Shown piece by piece: positions 34,780-43,901 of a DNA stretch of 64,000 bases. A program made the position numbers and the translations under genes. Numbering within the stretch: position 1 is the stretch's first letter; each line of letters opens with the position of its first letter. This DNA comes from JADLCB01 sp964398315 (lineage in GTDB: Bacteria; Planctomycetota; Phycisphaerae; Tepidisphaerales; Tepidisphaeraceae): contig CAYNMV010000004.1 in assembly GCA_964398315.1 (NCBI GenBank), positions 54,945 to 118,944 on the forward strand, in the 5' to 3' direction. A model generated the notes under the pieces. That model had not been told where the DNA came from. It did not search any database and was given only the letters and a program-made list of their open reading frames with translations.

Positions 34780-35804
34780 TCACAGTGACTGAAGCCGCGG
34801 GCGCACCCCAGCAAGCAGACTGTCGCCTTCCTCCTCGAACAGATCCACTCCCGGCCGGTCCTGTATGAGGACCCGGTCGCTGAACACCGGCGGCCGCAGT
34901 GACATTGACCCCACCGGCTCGGCCGGCATCACCGGGTCGGCGGCTGCCACCGCGCTGGCCCCTTTCAGTGGATCCCACATCTGCACCGGGATGCGCCCAG
35001 CGAACTTGCGGTCATAGGGGATGACATCGACATCATGATGAACGCGGCTGTCCTCGATGATGNNNNNNNNNNNNNNNNNNNNNNNNNNNNNNNNNNNNNN
35101 NNNNNNNNNNNNNNNNNNNNNNNNNNNNNNNNNNNNNNNNNNNNNNNNNNNNNNNNNNNNNNGCGGTCATAGGGGATGACATCGACATCATGATGAACGC
35201 GGCTGTCCTCGATGATGTCGGTCAGAAAGACGTACCCGGCATCCGGCCAGACCTGTACCACATCCGGCAGACCTGCCACCGCCTGGTGCAATTGATCGAT
35301 GCTTACCCCCTCACTCAATATCACGCGAACGGTAACCGTCCGCTCGCCGAAGCGCGGCTCATATTCGGATGCAAACGGGGCCTGCACCTCCAGTTCCAGC
35401 CCCAGGCCGGCCACCATCTCGTGATAGTTTGGCGGCACGGGCGGCAGCCAGACATCGCCGGGCTGCAAATCCAGGTCATCCGGCGGGAATGGCCCGCCGG
35501 CGTCGAACCGGAACTCGATGCTCCATGCCCCGCGCTGGGTCCACTGCTCCTGGCCGTTCCAGATGATCTTCTCGTAACCTCGCTCGATCATCACCTCATC
35601 CGGCGGATAGCCGCGCACCCACCAGCGGTCGCCGTTTTCATTCTCCAGCAGCTTCCACCCGGCCTCCACCAGCGCTGAGGCGTCCATCTTCGGCTGTGCG
35701 ATCATCTGCCCCGTGGCGGGATCAAACGGGATGAACGGCGTGATGACATTGGTGGCTCCAGACAGCAGCCTGCGCGGCTCCAGTGATTCGATCAGCCCCT
35801 GCAT
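34780..35804 (-). CDS. Exported protein with planctomycete LEPR motif, split by an artefactual N gap
   Basis: Starts MQGLIESLEPRRLLSG at ATG 35804 (GGGAGA upstream); the LEPR-x-LLS N-terminus marks exported proteins in planctomycetes. The body is Pro/Asp/Glu-rich with no known domain seen: WWVRGYPPDEVMIERGYEK and ERTVTVRVILSEGVSIDQL are notable. The gap 35063-35162 interrupts it, but 55 bases are identical on both sides. Joining them (removing 155 bases) keeps the frame and yields 289 residues: IIEDSRVHHDVDVIPYDR continues KFAGRIPVQMWDPLKG and stops at 34780. Function unknown. Divergent from the aminopeptidase gene. Confidence 0.72.
35063..35162. other. 100-N assembly gap with identical 55-base flanks
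   Basis: Bases 35008-35062 and 35163-35217 are the same 55-base sequence. Contig ends sharing exactly 55 bases are what a k=55 de Bruijn assembler leaves, so no sequence is probably missing here. Confidence 0.85.
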
Positions 35805-35973
35805 GGTTCTCTCCCATAGCGCATGTGAATACCGAACTCTACCTCCTAGGGACACCGCCGTCGTCGTTCCGATTACAGAAAGATCCGTCTTTGCATCTGG
35901 CCGCGACCCGTTGGACAGCCGCGCCAGGCGGATTAGACTGCACGCCTTACCCAGCTTTCGGAGACTATTGCCC

Positions 35974-37092
35974 ATGATCGACCCCCGCATGACCCGCCTG
36001 GCCGATGTCCTCATCAACTACTCCTGCGCGGTGAAGCCCGGCGAGAACCTCCTCATCGAGGCCATCGACATCCCGCACGAATTCACCCGCGAACTGGTGC
36101 GCACCTGCGCAGCCGCCGGCGGACGGCCGCTGGTGCTGCTCAAGAGCAACCAGATCAACCGGGCGCTGATGCAGGTGGGCACGCAGGAACAGTGGGACAT
36201 CATCGCCGATGTCGAGCGCCGGCAGATGGAGCAGATGCAGTGCTACCTGGGCGTGCGCGGCAGCACCAACATCAGCGAGATGTGCGATGTGCCGGCCGAG
36301 AAGCAGAAGCTGTACGAGCAAACCGTGTGGCACCGCGTGCACCACGAGATCCGCGTGAAGAAGACGCGCTGGTGCGTGCTGAGGTGGCCCACCCCGAGCA
36401 TGGCGCAGATGGCCGAGATGAGCACCGAGGCGTTCGAGGATTTTTACTTCAACGTCTGCACGCTGGATTACGCGAAGATGAGCCGGGCGATGCAGCCGCT
36501 GATCGACCTGATGAACCGCACCGACCGCGTGCAGCTCAAAGGCCCTGGCGACACCGACCTGACCTTCAGCATCAAGGACATTCCCGCCATCGGCTGCGAC
36601 GGGAAGCTGAACATCCCCGATGGCGAGGTCTTCACCGCACCGGTGCGCGAGAGCGTCAACGGCATCATCCACTTCAACTGCCCCACCATCTACCGTGGCA
36701 CCACCCACAGCGATGTGCGGCTGGTCTTCCGCGATGGCAAGATCATCGAGGCCACCAGCACACAGACGGAAAAGCTGAATGAGGTGCTCGATGCCGATGC
36801 GGGCGCCCGCTACGTCGGCGAGTTCGCCATCGGCTTCAACCCGTACTGCACCAGGCCGATGAAGGACATCCTGTTCGATGAGAAGATCGCCGGCAGCATC
36901 CATTTCACCCCCGGCTCCTGCTACGATGAGGCCAGCAACGGCAACAAGAGCCAGATCCACTGGGACCTGGTCATGATCCAGCGCCCCGACTACGGCGGCG
37001 GCGAGATCCGCTTCGACGACCAGGTCATCCGCAAGGACGGTCTGTTCACGCTGCCCGAACTGCAGGATCTGAACCCCGACCGGCTGAAATAG
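35974..37092 (+). CDS. Aminopeptidase, peptidase family M29
   Basis: 372 residues, the usual M29 length. Metallo-aminopeptidase that removes N-terminal residues from peptides, cytoplasmic. MTRLADVLINYSCAVKPGENLLIEA at the start is typical; metal-site stretches GDTDLTFSIKD, DGEVFTAPVRESVNG, GEFAIGFNP and NKSQIHWDLVM (about 337-347, with His and Asp) are all present. ATG 35974 has GGAG ten bases upstream. The 169-base spacer to the divergent LEPR gene holds both promoters. No operon partner is evident; the phosphatase gene 90 bases downstream could be co-transcribed. Confidence 0.88.
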   Translation: MIDPRMTRLADVLINYSCAVKPGENLLIEAIDIPHEFTRELVRTCAAAGGRPLVLLKSNQINRALMQVGTQEQWDIIADVERRQMEQMQCYLGVRGSTNISEMCDVPAEKQKLYEQTVWHRVHHEIRVKKTRWCVLRWPTPSMAQMAEMSTEAFEDFYFNVCTLDYAKMSRAMQPLIDLMNRTDRVQLKGPGDTDLTFSIKDIPAIGCDGKLNIPDGEVFTAPVRESVNGIIHFNCPTIYRGTTHSDVRLVFRDGKIIEATSTQTEKLNEVLDADAGARYVGEFAIGFNPYCTRPMKDILFDEKIAGSIHFTPGSCYDEASNGNKSQIHWDLVMIQRPDYGGGEIRFDDQVIRKDGLFTLPELQDLNPDRLK

Positions 37093-37182
37093 CAGCAAGG
37101 GCTGAACAACGCAGCGGCAAGCGCTGAACTGCCGCACCGCTTTCCTGTTCATCGGTGTGCATCTGTGGCAGAATCCTGCCTG

Positions 37183-37863
37183 ATGCCCGCCACCTCGCGC
37201 CTGCTCGCGATCGGAGATATTCATGGGTGCGCCTATGCGCTCGATGCGCTGCTGGCGGCGGTGGATCCGCAGCCGCGGGATCAGGTGGTAACGCTGGGTG
37301 ACTACGTCGATTGGGGCCTGGATAGCTGCGGGGTGCTGAACCGGTTGCTGCGGCTGGGGGAGCGCTGCCGGCACATCGCACTCCGCGGAAATCACGAGGA
37401 GATGATGCTCGCCGCCCGCGAGGACAAGACCAGCGAGCAGTTCTGGCTCAACTGCGGCGGCGATGCCACGCTCATCTCCTACTCCCCTTTCGATGATGAC
37501 GGCACGCTGGCGGATGTGCCGGATGATCACTGGGATTTCATGGCCAATGTCTGCCGCGATTACTGGGAAACCGACACCCACATCTTCGTCCACGGCGGCC
37601 TGAAGCCGGATGAACCGGTCCACCGCCAGCATCCCTCGGTGCTGCGCTGGCTCACGCTCGATCAGCTGCGGCCCCACTGCTCGGGCAAGACCATCATCTG
37701 CGGACATACCCCCCTGCCCGATGGCAAGCCGCGCGACCTGGGCTACGCCATCGCCATCGACACCGGCGCCCACAATGGCGGCTGGCTCACCTGCCTGGAT
37801 GTGCTGAACCGGATCGTCATTCAGGCCAGCGAACGCCGTGAGGTGAGACGGTTGGCACTGTGA
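37183..37863 (+). CDS. Metallophosphoesterase, PrpA/ApaH-type serine-threonine phosphatase
   Basis: 226 residues of the calcineurin-like PPP group. Motifs in order: GDIHG (about 10-14), GDYVDWG (GDxVDRG with Trp for Arg), RGNHEEM, HGGLKP and CGHTPLPDG. These bind two metals and the phosphate. Members dephosphorylate Ser/Thr/Tyr or cleave dinucleoside tetraphosphates. ATG 37183 is preferred over GTG 37165 as it sits just before the first beta strand. The Trp for Arg change in the second motif is worth noting, since that Arg contacts phosphate in known PPP enzymes. Confidence 0.85.
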   Translation: MPATSRLLAIGDIHGCAYALDALLAAVDPQPRDQVVTLGDYVDWGLDSCGVLNRLLRLGERCRHIALRGNHEEMMLAAREDKTSEQFWLNCGGDATLISYSPFDDDGTLADVPDDHWDFMANVCRDYWETDTHIFVHGGLKPDEPVHRQHPSVLRWLTLDQLRPHCSGKTIICGHTPLPDGKPRDLGYAIAIDTGAHNGGWLTCLDVLNRIVIQASERREVRRLAL

Positions 37864-37937
37864 GTGGCAATCATCTCAGGGTAAACGCATCCGACTCGGT
37901 GTCGTCGATGAGCTTGCATCAGCGCGGGATTCCGGGC

Positions 37938-38573
37938 CTATGCCCGCACGGTGCGCAGGCGGAACATCTCGCGGATGAGGGCCTCGGTGCCGGTGAGCTT
38001 GTCGTTGGATGCCCGGGCGCGTTCCAGCAGCGCTTCGGCGGCCTCGCGGCGCTCGCCGAGCGCCATCAGCGCCTGGATGGCATCTTCTTCATCGGGGGTG
38101 TGGCGGCCGCGGCCGGCCGGGGCCATCTTGCGCTCAACGCCGGCGAGGATGAACTCCTGCACCTTGCCGGACAGCTCGGCCACGATCTGCTCGGCCATCC
38201 GCTTGCCAATGGCGGGAAGTTGCACCAGGAACCGCGCATCCTTGTTCTCGATGGCGGCGGCGATATCGCTGGCCGGGAAGGTGAACGCCTTGAGCGCCTT
38301 CTTCGGCCCGATTCCCTTCACCGTGATGAATTTCTGGAAAAAGCGCTTGTCCTCCGGGCGGAGAAACCCAAGCAGCCGCGGCTCCATGTTCCCGCCGCCG
38401 CTGTCGCCTTCCACATACATCAGCGTGTGGAAGGTGATTGTTTCGCCCATCCCGGCCTGCAGGAACGGCAGATCCGCCGCCGGCACCATCAGTTCGCACA
38501 CAATCGGCCCCACCTCCAGGTGAACACGATCATCCTCAACCTGTTTCAGCGTACCGGTGATGGCGGAAATCAT
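37938..38573 (-). CDS. ruvA: Holliday junction branch migration complex subunit RuvA
   Basis: 211 residues. With RuvB it moves Holliday junctions during recombination repair. N-terminal OB fold MISAITGTLKQVEDDRVHLEV to about residue 70, then two helix-hairpin-helix motifs (TVKGIGPKKALKA and LPAIGKRMAEQIVAEL), and a C-terminal three-helix domain that contacts RuvB (EDAIQALMALGERREAAEALLERA). The middle acidic pin is less clear. No ruvB or ruvC is adjacent. Upstream is a 261-base divergent spacer to the MBL-fold gene, with a small hairpin GGCAGGC-TTT-GCCTGCC (38708-38724). Confidence 0.93.
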   Translation of the reverse strand: MISAITGTLKQVEDDRVHLEVGPIVCELMVPAADLPFLQAGMGETITFHTLMYVEGDSGGGNMEPRLLGFLRPEDKRFFQKFITVKGIGPKKALKAFTFPASDIAAAIENKDARFLVQLPAIGKRMAEQIVAELSGKVQEFILAGVERKMAPAGRGRHTPDEEDAIQALMALGERREAAEALLERARASNDKLTGTEALIREMFRLRTVRA

Positions 38574-38834
38574 GGCGGGTGGACTTGGCGCGAAGGACCA
38601 TTAACGACGACGGGACAAATGAGCAAAAACAAGACAAGACACAGAAGTCACGTACCGTACATTTGCTGAACGATCATAGCCGCTCAAACCGGCTGGGGCA
38701 ACTGCACGGCAGGCTTTGCCTGCCCGGGGGGAAGAGAGGTCAAACCCGGCAACGGCGGCGTACTGCGCACCTTGCTGCCGCGGCGGTGGAGATGAGTATC
38801 CCCCGGCATACAATCATCACCCCGCAACGGGAGC

Positions 38835-39755
38835 ATGATGGCGGTGAGTTGGAAACACCTGGCGGATTGGGCGAAGCATCGCCCGGCAGCGCTGCGCCTG
38901 GCCGACCGGATGGGCCGCGGCCGGGGACGGCTGCGCTGGCTGGACCATCTGGGCACCTGTCCTCCCGCCCCGCTCACGCCCGATCTGTCCGGCTGGGCCG
39001 ACCATACGCTGGCCGCCGCCTGGATCGGCCATGCCACCGTGCTGCTGCGAATGGAGGGGTACACGATCCTGACCGACCCGGTTTTCGGCCCGCGTGTCGG
39101 CGTCGGGCTGGGCCTGCTGACCGGCGGGCCAAAGCGCCTGACCGCCCCGGGACTGCGGCTCCGGCAATTGCCGCGCATCGATCTGCTGCTGCTCTCGCAT
39201 GCCCACTTTGACCACCTCGATCGCCCCACCCTGCACCAGTTGGATCGATCGGTGCCGATCATCACCGCCCACCATACGCGCGACCTGCTGGTTGACCTGG
39301 GCTTCCAGCGGGTAACAGAACTGCGCTGGGGCGAAAACTGCCAGCCGCTGCCGGGGCTGACCCTCACTGCCCGCAAGGTCAATCACTGGGGCGCGCGCAC
39401 TTTCTATGACCATCACCGGGGATTTAATGCTTACCTCATCGAATCTCCCAATCGTCGCGTGCTGTTTGGCGGTGACAGCGCCTATCACGACTATTACGCC
39501 GACCTGCGCCACATCGACCTGGCGCTGTTGGGGATCGGCGCGTACAACCCGTGGGAGGCCGCCCACGCCACCCCCGAGCAGGCGCTGGCGATGGCGGATC
39601 ATTGCCGGGCCGAGCGCATCGGACCGATCCATCACTCCACCTTCAGGCTGAGCCACGAACCGATGGCCGAGCCACTGGAGCGCCTGCTGGAAGCGGTCAG
39701 CGATGAACAGCGCATCATCGCCCCGCACATCGGCGGGCTGTGGGTGCAGTCATAG
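38835..39755 (+). CDS. Metallo-beta-lactamase-fold hydrolase, NAPE-PLD/RomA-like
   Basis: 306 residues. Zinc-binding HAHFDHLD (about 121-128) with further ligands in TAHHTRD, KVNHWGARTFYDHHRG, GDSAYHDYY (Asp) and GPIHHSTFRLSHEPM (His). The front part has AAAWIGHATVLLRMEGYTILTDPVF, the usual lead-in of the NAPE-hydrolysing phospholipase D-like branch. No signal peptide. ATG 38835 follows AACGGGAGC. It likely cleaves a phosphodiester or related ester; the substrate is not known. Stands alone. Confidence 0.82.
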   Translation: MMAVSWKHLADWAKHRPAALRLADRMGRGRGRLRWLDHLGTCPPAPLTPDLSGWADHTLAAAWIGHATVLLRMEGYTILTDPVFGPRVGVGLGLLTGGPKRLTAPGLRLRQLPRIDLLLLSHAHFDHLDRPTLHQLDRSVPIITAHHTRDLLVDLGFQRVTELRWGENCQPLPGLTLTARKVNHWGARTFYDHHRGFNAYLIESPNRRVLFGGDSAYHDYYADLRHIDLALLGIGAYNPWEAAHATPEQALAMADHCRAERIGPIHHSTFRLSHEPMAEPLERLLEAVSDEQRIIAPHIGGLWVQS

Positions 39756-40032
39756 GCCAGCGCAAAAGCGGTAGACCCAGCCCAACTGTCCTGAAAACCC
39801 GCGCCACGGGCCTGTCCATCGGCCTGCAAACGCCCTCGATCCCAAACCATGCCCTGCCGGATGCCCAAGCACGACAATCTGCCATGGGCGGGACATCCTG
39901 TCGGAGAGCGATGAGGGCCGCACCACCCTGTCGCATAAGCGGGCCCTGGCATTGCATTTGTTTACACGGCTGGGTCCGCGGGATTGTCCCGCGAATAGCC
40001 TTTCACAAAGCCGTTTGGCAAAGGAGATCCAC

Positions 40033-40245
40033 ATGAAATGGCTGCTCACACTGGCCGCGGTCGGCCTGCTCGGAGGGATGATGGTGGGATGTAAGGCATC
40101 AGCGGAGGTGGGCGATGATGATCCCGATCTTCGCTCCAGCCGCACCGAGATTCGACGCGATGACGATTCCTATCGCAAAACCACCATCCGCCGCGACTCC
40201 GATGGCGACCGGACCGTCAAGACCGAAATCCGCCGCGAGGACTAA
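40033..40245 (+). CDS. Small predicted lipoprotein, charged
   Basis: 70 residues. AAGGAG lies six bases before ATG 40033. A lipoprotein signal (MKWLLTLAAVGLLGGMMVGC, Cys 20) is followed by a very charged tail with repeated Arg/Asp pairs (RTEIRRDDDSYRKTTIRRD and VKTEIRRED). The pattern T-x-I-R-R-D/E recurs three times, which looks like a short beta-rich or extended repeat. No known family recognised. Isolated between the MBL-fold gene and repeat copy B. Confidence 0.7.
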   Translation: MKWLLTLAAVGLLGGMMVGCKASAEVGDDDPDLRSSRTEIRRDDDSYRKTTIRRDSDGDRTVKTEIRRED

Positions 40246-40268
40246 GAATTGCCCCTTCGGGAGATTTA

Positions 40269-40388
40269 AGCGGTTTGCAGGTTGATGCACGCCTGTGACA
40301 CTGGTGTTCGACCCGTGCAGAGGGCGTTGCCAGTACGGGTTGAAAACCCGTGCCACGAAATACGGTGTGTATCAGCCTGCAAACCGCT
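40269..40388. repeat. Palindromic dispersed element, copy B (MITE- or REP-like)
   Basis: AGCGGTTTGCAGGTTGAT (40269-40286) matches the reverse complement of 40371-40388 in 17 of 18 positions. Inside lies ACGGGTT-GAA-AACCCGT (40335-40351) followed by TGCCACGAAAT. Shares ends and core with copy A (22465-22620). 120 bases long with no coding capacity. Confidence 0.72.
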
Positions 40389-40451
40389 CTGCGCAGAAAG
40401 CACGTTCAATCGCCCGATCAGTCAACCCCCTTCCATACCGGCGCCTTCCGC

Positions 40452-41726
40452 TTACCCGTTCGCCAGGGACTCCAGCGGCACGATGGGGTCTTTGAACTGT
40501 TCCTCCCGACCGGTGACATCAACCCGCTGGCGGACCAGCCAGGCCAGGTCGGGCTGTTCGCCATCCGTGCGCAGCGACAGCACCTGCGACACGCGGCTCT
40601 GGTCATCCAGGCCCAGTTCGATAAAGGCCGCGGCATTGCCGTTGGGCAGGCCGCGGATCAACCGCCGTTCCACGCGCCGTGATTCACCCCAGGCATGAAG
40701 CGACAGGTCAAAGACCTCGCTGAAGAAGAAGCTCACGTGGTTGTAGGCTTCATTCGCCCCGGCCATGTTGCGGCCGGCCAGCCGGCCGGTCTGGATGGCA
40801 TGGTCCCAGTGATCGAACAGCCGATGCTTGCCAAACAGCGGATCGTAGATGGCCGCGCAGTCGCCGGCGGCGTAGATATCGGGAACACTGGTGCGGGCAT
40901 GCTCATCGGTCAGGATCGCCCGCTCGGCCTCGATGTTGGTGCTGCGCAGCAGGTCCTTGTTGATGCGCATGCCCACCGCGGCCACGACCAGGTCGGTCGG
41001 GATCACCTCACCACCGGCCAGCACCACCCGCTGCACCCGCCCATCCCCCTCCAGGGCAGTCGCTCGATGCAGGGTATGAACCGTAACGCCGTGCGATTCA
41101 AGATGGCGGATCAGGAAACGCCCGATGCTTTCGCCGGCAAACCGGGTCCACGGATAGGCATCGGCACAGATCAGATGCACCGCCAGCCCCAGGCGCGTCA
41201 GCGTGGCGGCAATCTCCACCCCCAGGACCCCGGCGCCGATGACGGTGGCAATCCCCCGGCCGCGCTCATGCTTGCGCCCCTCGTTCAGGGCCTGCTCAAT
41301 GCCGTGCTGCATGCGGTCGGCATCATCCAGCGTGCGGAGGAAGTAGATGTTGGGGAACTCATCCCCCGGCAGATCAAGCGGGCGGGGTGAGCCGCCGGTG
41401 GCGATCAACAGCTTGTCAAAGCTGATTTCCTGCCCATCGTCAACCGCAACCGACTTGCGCGCGGTGTCCACATGCACCGCCCGCCGACCGGTGCGCAGCT
41501 CGATGTGATTCTGCGCGAACCACTCGGGCGGCTGGGTGAACAGCGACCGCTTCTCCTGCCCGCCGGCCAGGAACGATTTACTCAGCGGCGGGCGGTGATA
41601 CGGACGGATCGGCTCCTGCGTGATCAGCATCAGCGTCCCCTGGCGATCCAGCGCGCGGATCGCCTCGGCCGCCGCACTACTGGCCACACCACCGCCAATC
41701 AGCAGATATTTCACATGCCGGTTCAT
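40452..41726 (-). CDS. FAD/NAD(P)-dependent pyridine nucleotide-disulfide family reductase (ferredoxin-reductase-like)
   Basis: 424 residues. FAD-binding YLLIGGGVASSAAAEAIRA at the N-terminus, NAD(P)-binding TVIGAGVLGVEIAATLTRLG (about 160-180) and the second FAD motif VPDIYAAGDCAAIYD (about 285-300). There is no redox-active CxxxxC pair after the first motif, so this is not a disulfide reductase but resembles ferredoxin/rubredoxin reductases and AIFM3-type proteins. It would pass electrons between NAD(P)H and a small iron protein or quinone. The start ATG 41726 lacks a good Shine-Dalgarno site; three 14-base repeats lie just upstream. Confidence 0.85.
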   Translation of the reverse strand: MNRHVKYLLIGGGVASSAAAEAIRALDRQGTLMLITQEPIRPYHRPPLSKSFLAGGQEKRSLFTQPPEWFAQNHIELRTGRRAVHVDTARKSVAVDDGQEISFDKLLIATGGSPRPLDLPGDEFPNIYFLRTLDDADRMQHGIEQALNEGRKHERGRGIATVIGAGVLGVEIAATLTRLGLAVHLICADAYPWTRFAGESIGRFLIRHLESHGVTVHTLHRATALEGDGRVQRVVLAGGEVIPTDLVVAAVGMRINKDLLRSTNIEAERAILTDEHARTSVPDIYAAGDCAAIYDPLFGKHRLFDHWDHAIQTGRLAGRNMAGANEAYNHVSFFFSEVFDLSLHAWGESRRVERRLIRGLPNGNAAAFIELGLDDQSRVSQVLSLRTDGEQPDLAWLVRQRVDVTGREEQFKDPIVPLESLANG

Positions 41727-41737
41727 AAGACTTCTTC

Positions 41738-41779
41738 AGCAGATTGCTCAAAGCAGATTGCTTAAAGCAGATTGCTTAG
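41738..41779. promoter_or_regulatory. Three tandem 14-base dyads upstream of the reductase gene
   Basis: AGCAGATTGCTCAA, AGCAGATTGCTTAA and AGCAGATTGCTTAG follow one another (41738, 41752, 41766). Each unit holds the dyad AAGCA-GAT-TGCTT or a near version. A further half (TTTTAAGCAAG) follows at 41781. The array starts 12 bases before the reductase ATG (on its strand), so it overlaps the leader or promoter and may be an operator for repeated binding. Confidence 0.6.
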
Positions 41780-41947
41780 CTTTTAAGCAAGACCTATGGG
41801 TGTCCAACCAATTATTGGACGCCCACAGGCACGGAGCAAACCAAATGCCGTTGAACGGGCCACCCGCGCCGCCCTGCGGTGCGCCCCGGCGGCTTTCCTT
41901 CGCAATCATCATCGCATCGGGGTAGACTTTCCCATCGAGCTGATGCG

Positions 41948-43822
41948 ATGGAAGAAGCTGCACGACGATATGCCCGCTGGGTGCTGACGGTGCACGTGAT
42001 CCTGCTTGCGGGCGTGCTGATTCTGGTCTACGCCGCCACGCGCGAGACCTACCAGCGCGCCCGCGCGCAGGTGTTGGCGCAGGCCCGGCAGCGCCAGGAA
42101 CTACTGGCCGGACAGACCGCCCAGGCCATCCAGGAGCACTACAGCGCGATCCTGGCCAATCTCCACCTGATCAAGCGGATGGAAGAAGCCGAGGCTGCCG
42201 CAGGGAGGGGAACCCTTGCCGGCCCCGCAGACGACTCCAACGCGGGAAGCAGCGCGGGGCACCGATTCAATGAGCGCCTGCCGGCGTTGCGCATGGCAAC
42301 GACCCTCTGGAGCCAGCTTGAAGGCCGGGCCGAGCAACTTTTCGTTGTCCGGCGTCATGACATGCAGGTGGGGTTTGCCCTGCCGCCCGGATCGCGCCCG
42401 CAGGCCGAGGCGATCCTCGACTATGCCCGCCCCTGGCTGCTGACCGTCAGCAAGCCGGTGGTCAGCGATTTCTTCCGCCTGGGCAGCGGCGGCGCCAACC
42501 TGGTCGCCGTCCCCTTCTTCGAGGACTACCTGATCGTGGCGGTTGTGCCGATCCAGGTCATCGAGCAGCGCTTCCTCGATGCCGTCAACCGCGAGGCCAC
42601 GATGTCGGCCTCCCTGCTCGATGCTGCCGGGCACACCATGGCCACGTCCGATCAGGCGCTGGTCGGCGGCAATGTCTACCGGGATCTGCACGATCCACCT
42701 GCGCTGCGCCTGCTCGAGGCTTACATGGCCCATCCCAGGATGACCACGGCCCAGCTCGAAGAGCCGCTGGAGGTGGGCCAGACCGTCCTGCCGCCGCGCA
42801 TGGTCACGGCGGTGCCGATTTTCCTCGATCAGCCATCGGAAATGGGGGCCACTGGCACTGCTATGAACCCGCGGCCCTGGACGCTGCTGGTTGCCTCGCA
42901 CCTGTCCGAGGTGGATGCGATCGTGCGGACCTCCTTCGGGCGGGCGCTGGTCTGGGCGGTGCTGGTGGGGCTGACGCTCACGGTGATCCTGGTCTCCACC
43001 GCCATCCAGATGATCCGGGCCCGCGTGCGCCTGGAGAACCTGCGCAACGAGGCCCTTCGCCGTGAACTGGAGCAGGCCCGCCAGATCCAGCTTGCCTGGC
43101 TGCCCGCCGGCCGCCGCGAGCAGCGGCCCATTCGCATCGCCGCCGTCAACCAGGCGGCCAATCATATCTCCGGTGATTTTTACGACTGGTTCGACCTGCC
43201 GGATGGGCGCACCGTCATCACCATCGGCGATGTCACCGGCCACGGGATGTCGGCGGCGTTCCTCATGGCCACCACACAGCTCCTGGTGCGCAACACCATG
43301 CTGCGCGTGCTCGATCCCGGCGCCTGCCTTAGCGAGGTGAACCGCCAGCTCTGCAACCAGGTCTTCAACGGGCAGTTCGTCACCCTGCTGATCGTGGCGA
43401 TCGATCCACAGGGCAGCCCGCGACTTGAGGCGGCAACGGCCGGGCATTTCCCGCCGCTGGTGTCCGATGGCAACGGCTTTTACCCGCTGAAGATGAAGCC
43501 GCACCTGGTGCTGGGGATCGAGCCGGATGAGCAGTTCCCCACCGAGCGCTTTGACTTGCCGGAGACTGCAAGCCTGCTGCTGTATACCGATGGCGTGCCC
43601 GATGCGGCGAACCCCGCCGGCGAGCGCTTCGGCGTGGATAACCTGCTGACGGCCCTGGCCGCAGACCAGCCCGAGCCGGCCGCATGCATCGACCGCGTCC
43701 TGGAGGCGATCGCCCGGTTTCGTGCCGATCGCGACATCGTGGATGACCTGACGATGGTCGCCGTGCGCGTTGAAGCCGCTGCCGTCCCGATCCCCGCCAC
43801 CGCCGAGGCCGCGCAGATCTGA
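41948..43822 (+). CDS. Membrane-bound sensor PP2C/SpoIIE-type serine phosphatase
   Basis: 624 residues. First membrane helix WVLTVHVILLAGVLILVYA (about 10-28), a periplasmic sensor of about 310 residues (Cache-like by position, not sequence-verified), a second helix ALVWAVLVGLTLTVILVSTAI, a short coiled linker, then a SpoIIE/RsbU phosphatase domain (about 390-620). Phosphatase motifs: NHISGDFYDWFDLPDG, TIGDVTGHGMSAAF, AATAGHFPPL, LYTDGVPDAAN and DDLTMVAVRVE, with the metal-binding Asp residues. Such proteins dephosphorylate anti-anti-sigma factors. No STAS or HPK kinase gene is adjacent, so the partner is elsewhere. Start ATG 41948. Confidence 0.9.
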   Translation: MEEAARRYARWVLTVHVILLAGVLILVYAATRETYQRARAQVLAQARQRQELLAGQTAQAIQEHYSAILANLHLIKRMEEAEAAAGRGTLAGPADDSNAGSSAGHRFNERLPALRMATTLWSQLEGRAEQLFVVRRHDMQVGFALPPGSRPQAEAILDYARPWLLTVSKPVVSDFFRLGSGGANLVAVPFFEDYLIVAVVPIQVIEQRFLDAVNREATMSASLLDAAGHTMATSDQALVGGNVYRDLHDPPALRLLEAYMAHPRMTTAQLEEPLEVGQTVLPPRMVTAVPIFLDQPSEMGATGTAMNPRPWTLLVASHLSEVDAIVRTSFGRALVWAVLVGLTLTVILVSTAIQMIRARVRLENLRNEALRRELEQARQIQLAWLPAGRREQRPIRIAAVNQAANHISGDFYDWFDLPDGRTVITIGDVTGHGMSAAFLMATTQLLVRNTMLRVLDPGACLSEVNRQLCNQVFNGQFVTLLIVAIDPQGSPRLEAATAGHFPPLVSDGNGFYPLKMKPHLVLGIEPDEQFPTERFDLPETASLLLYTDGVPDAANPAGERFGVDNLLTALAADQPEPAACIDRVLEAIARFRADRDIVDDLTMVAVRVEAAAVPIPATAEAAQI

Positions 43823-43901
43823 CCGCACACATCATGGCATCGGCCGCCCTCCTTCAGGCAAAGCAGGCGCAAGCGAGTCCGCCAGCGCCATCCCGCCCGG
43901 C

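Noticed and set aside
35163..36017. LEPR gene start further upstream (36017)
   Set aside because: The extension would run into the start of the divergent aminopeptidase gene, and the LEPR motif itself begins just after ATG 35804 with a good ribosome site.
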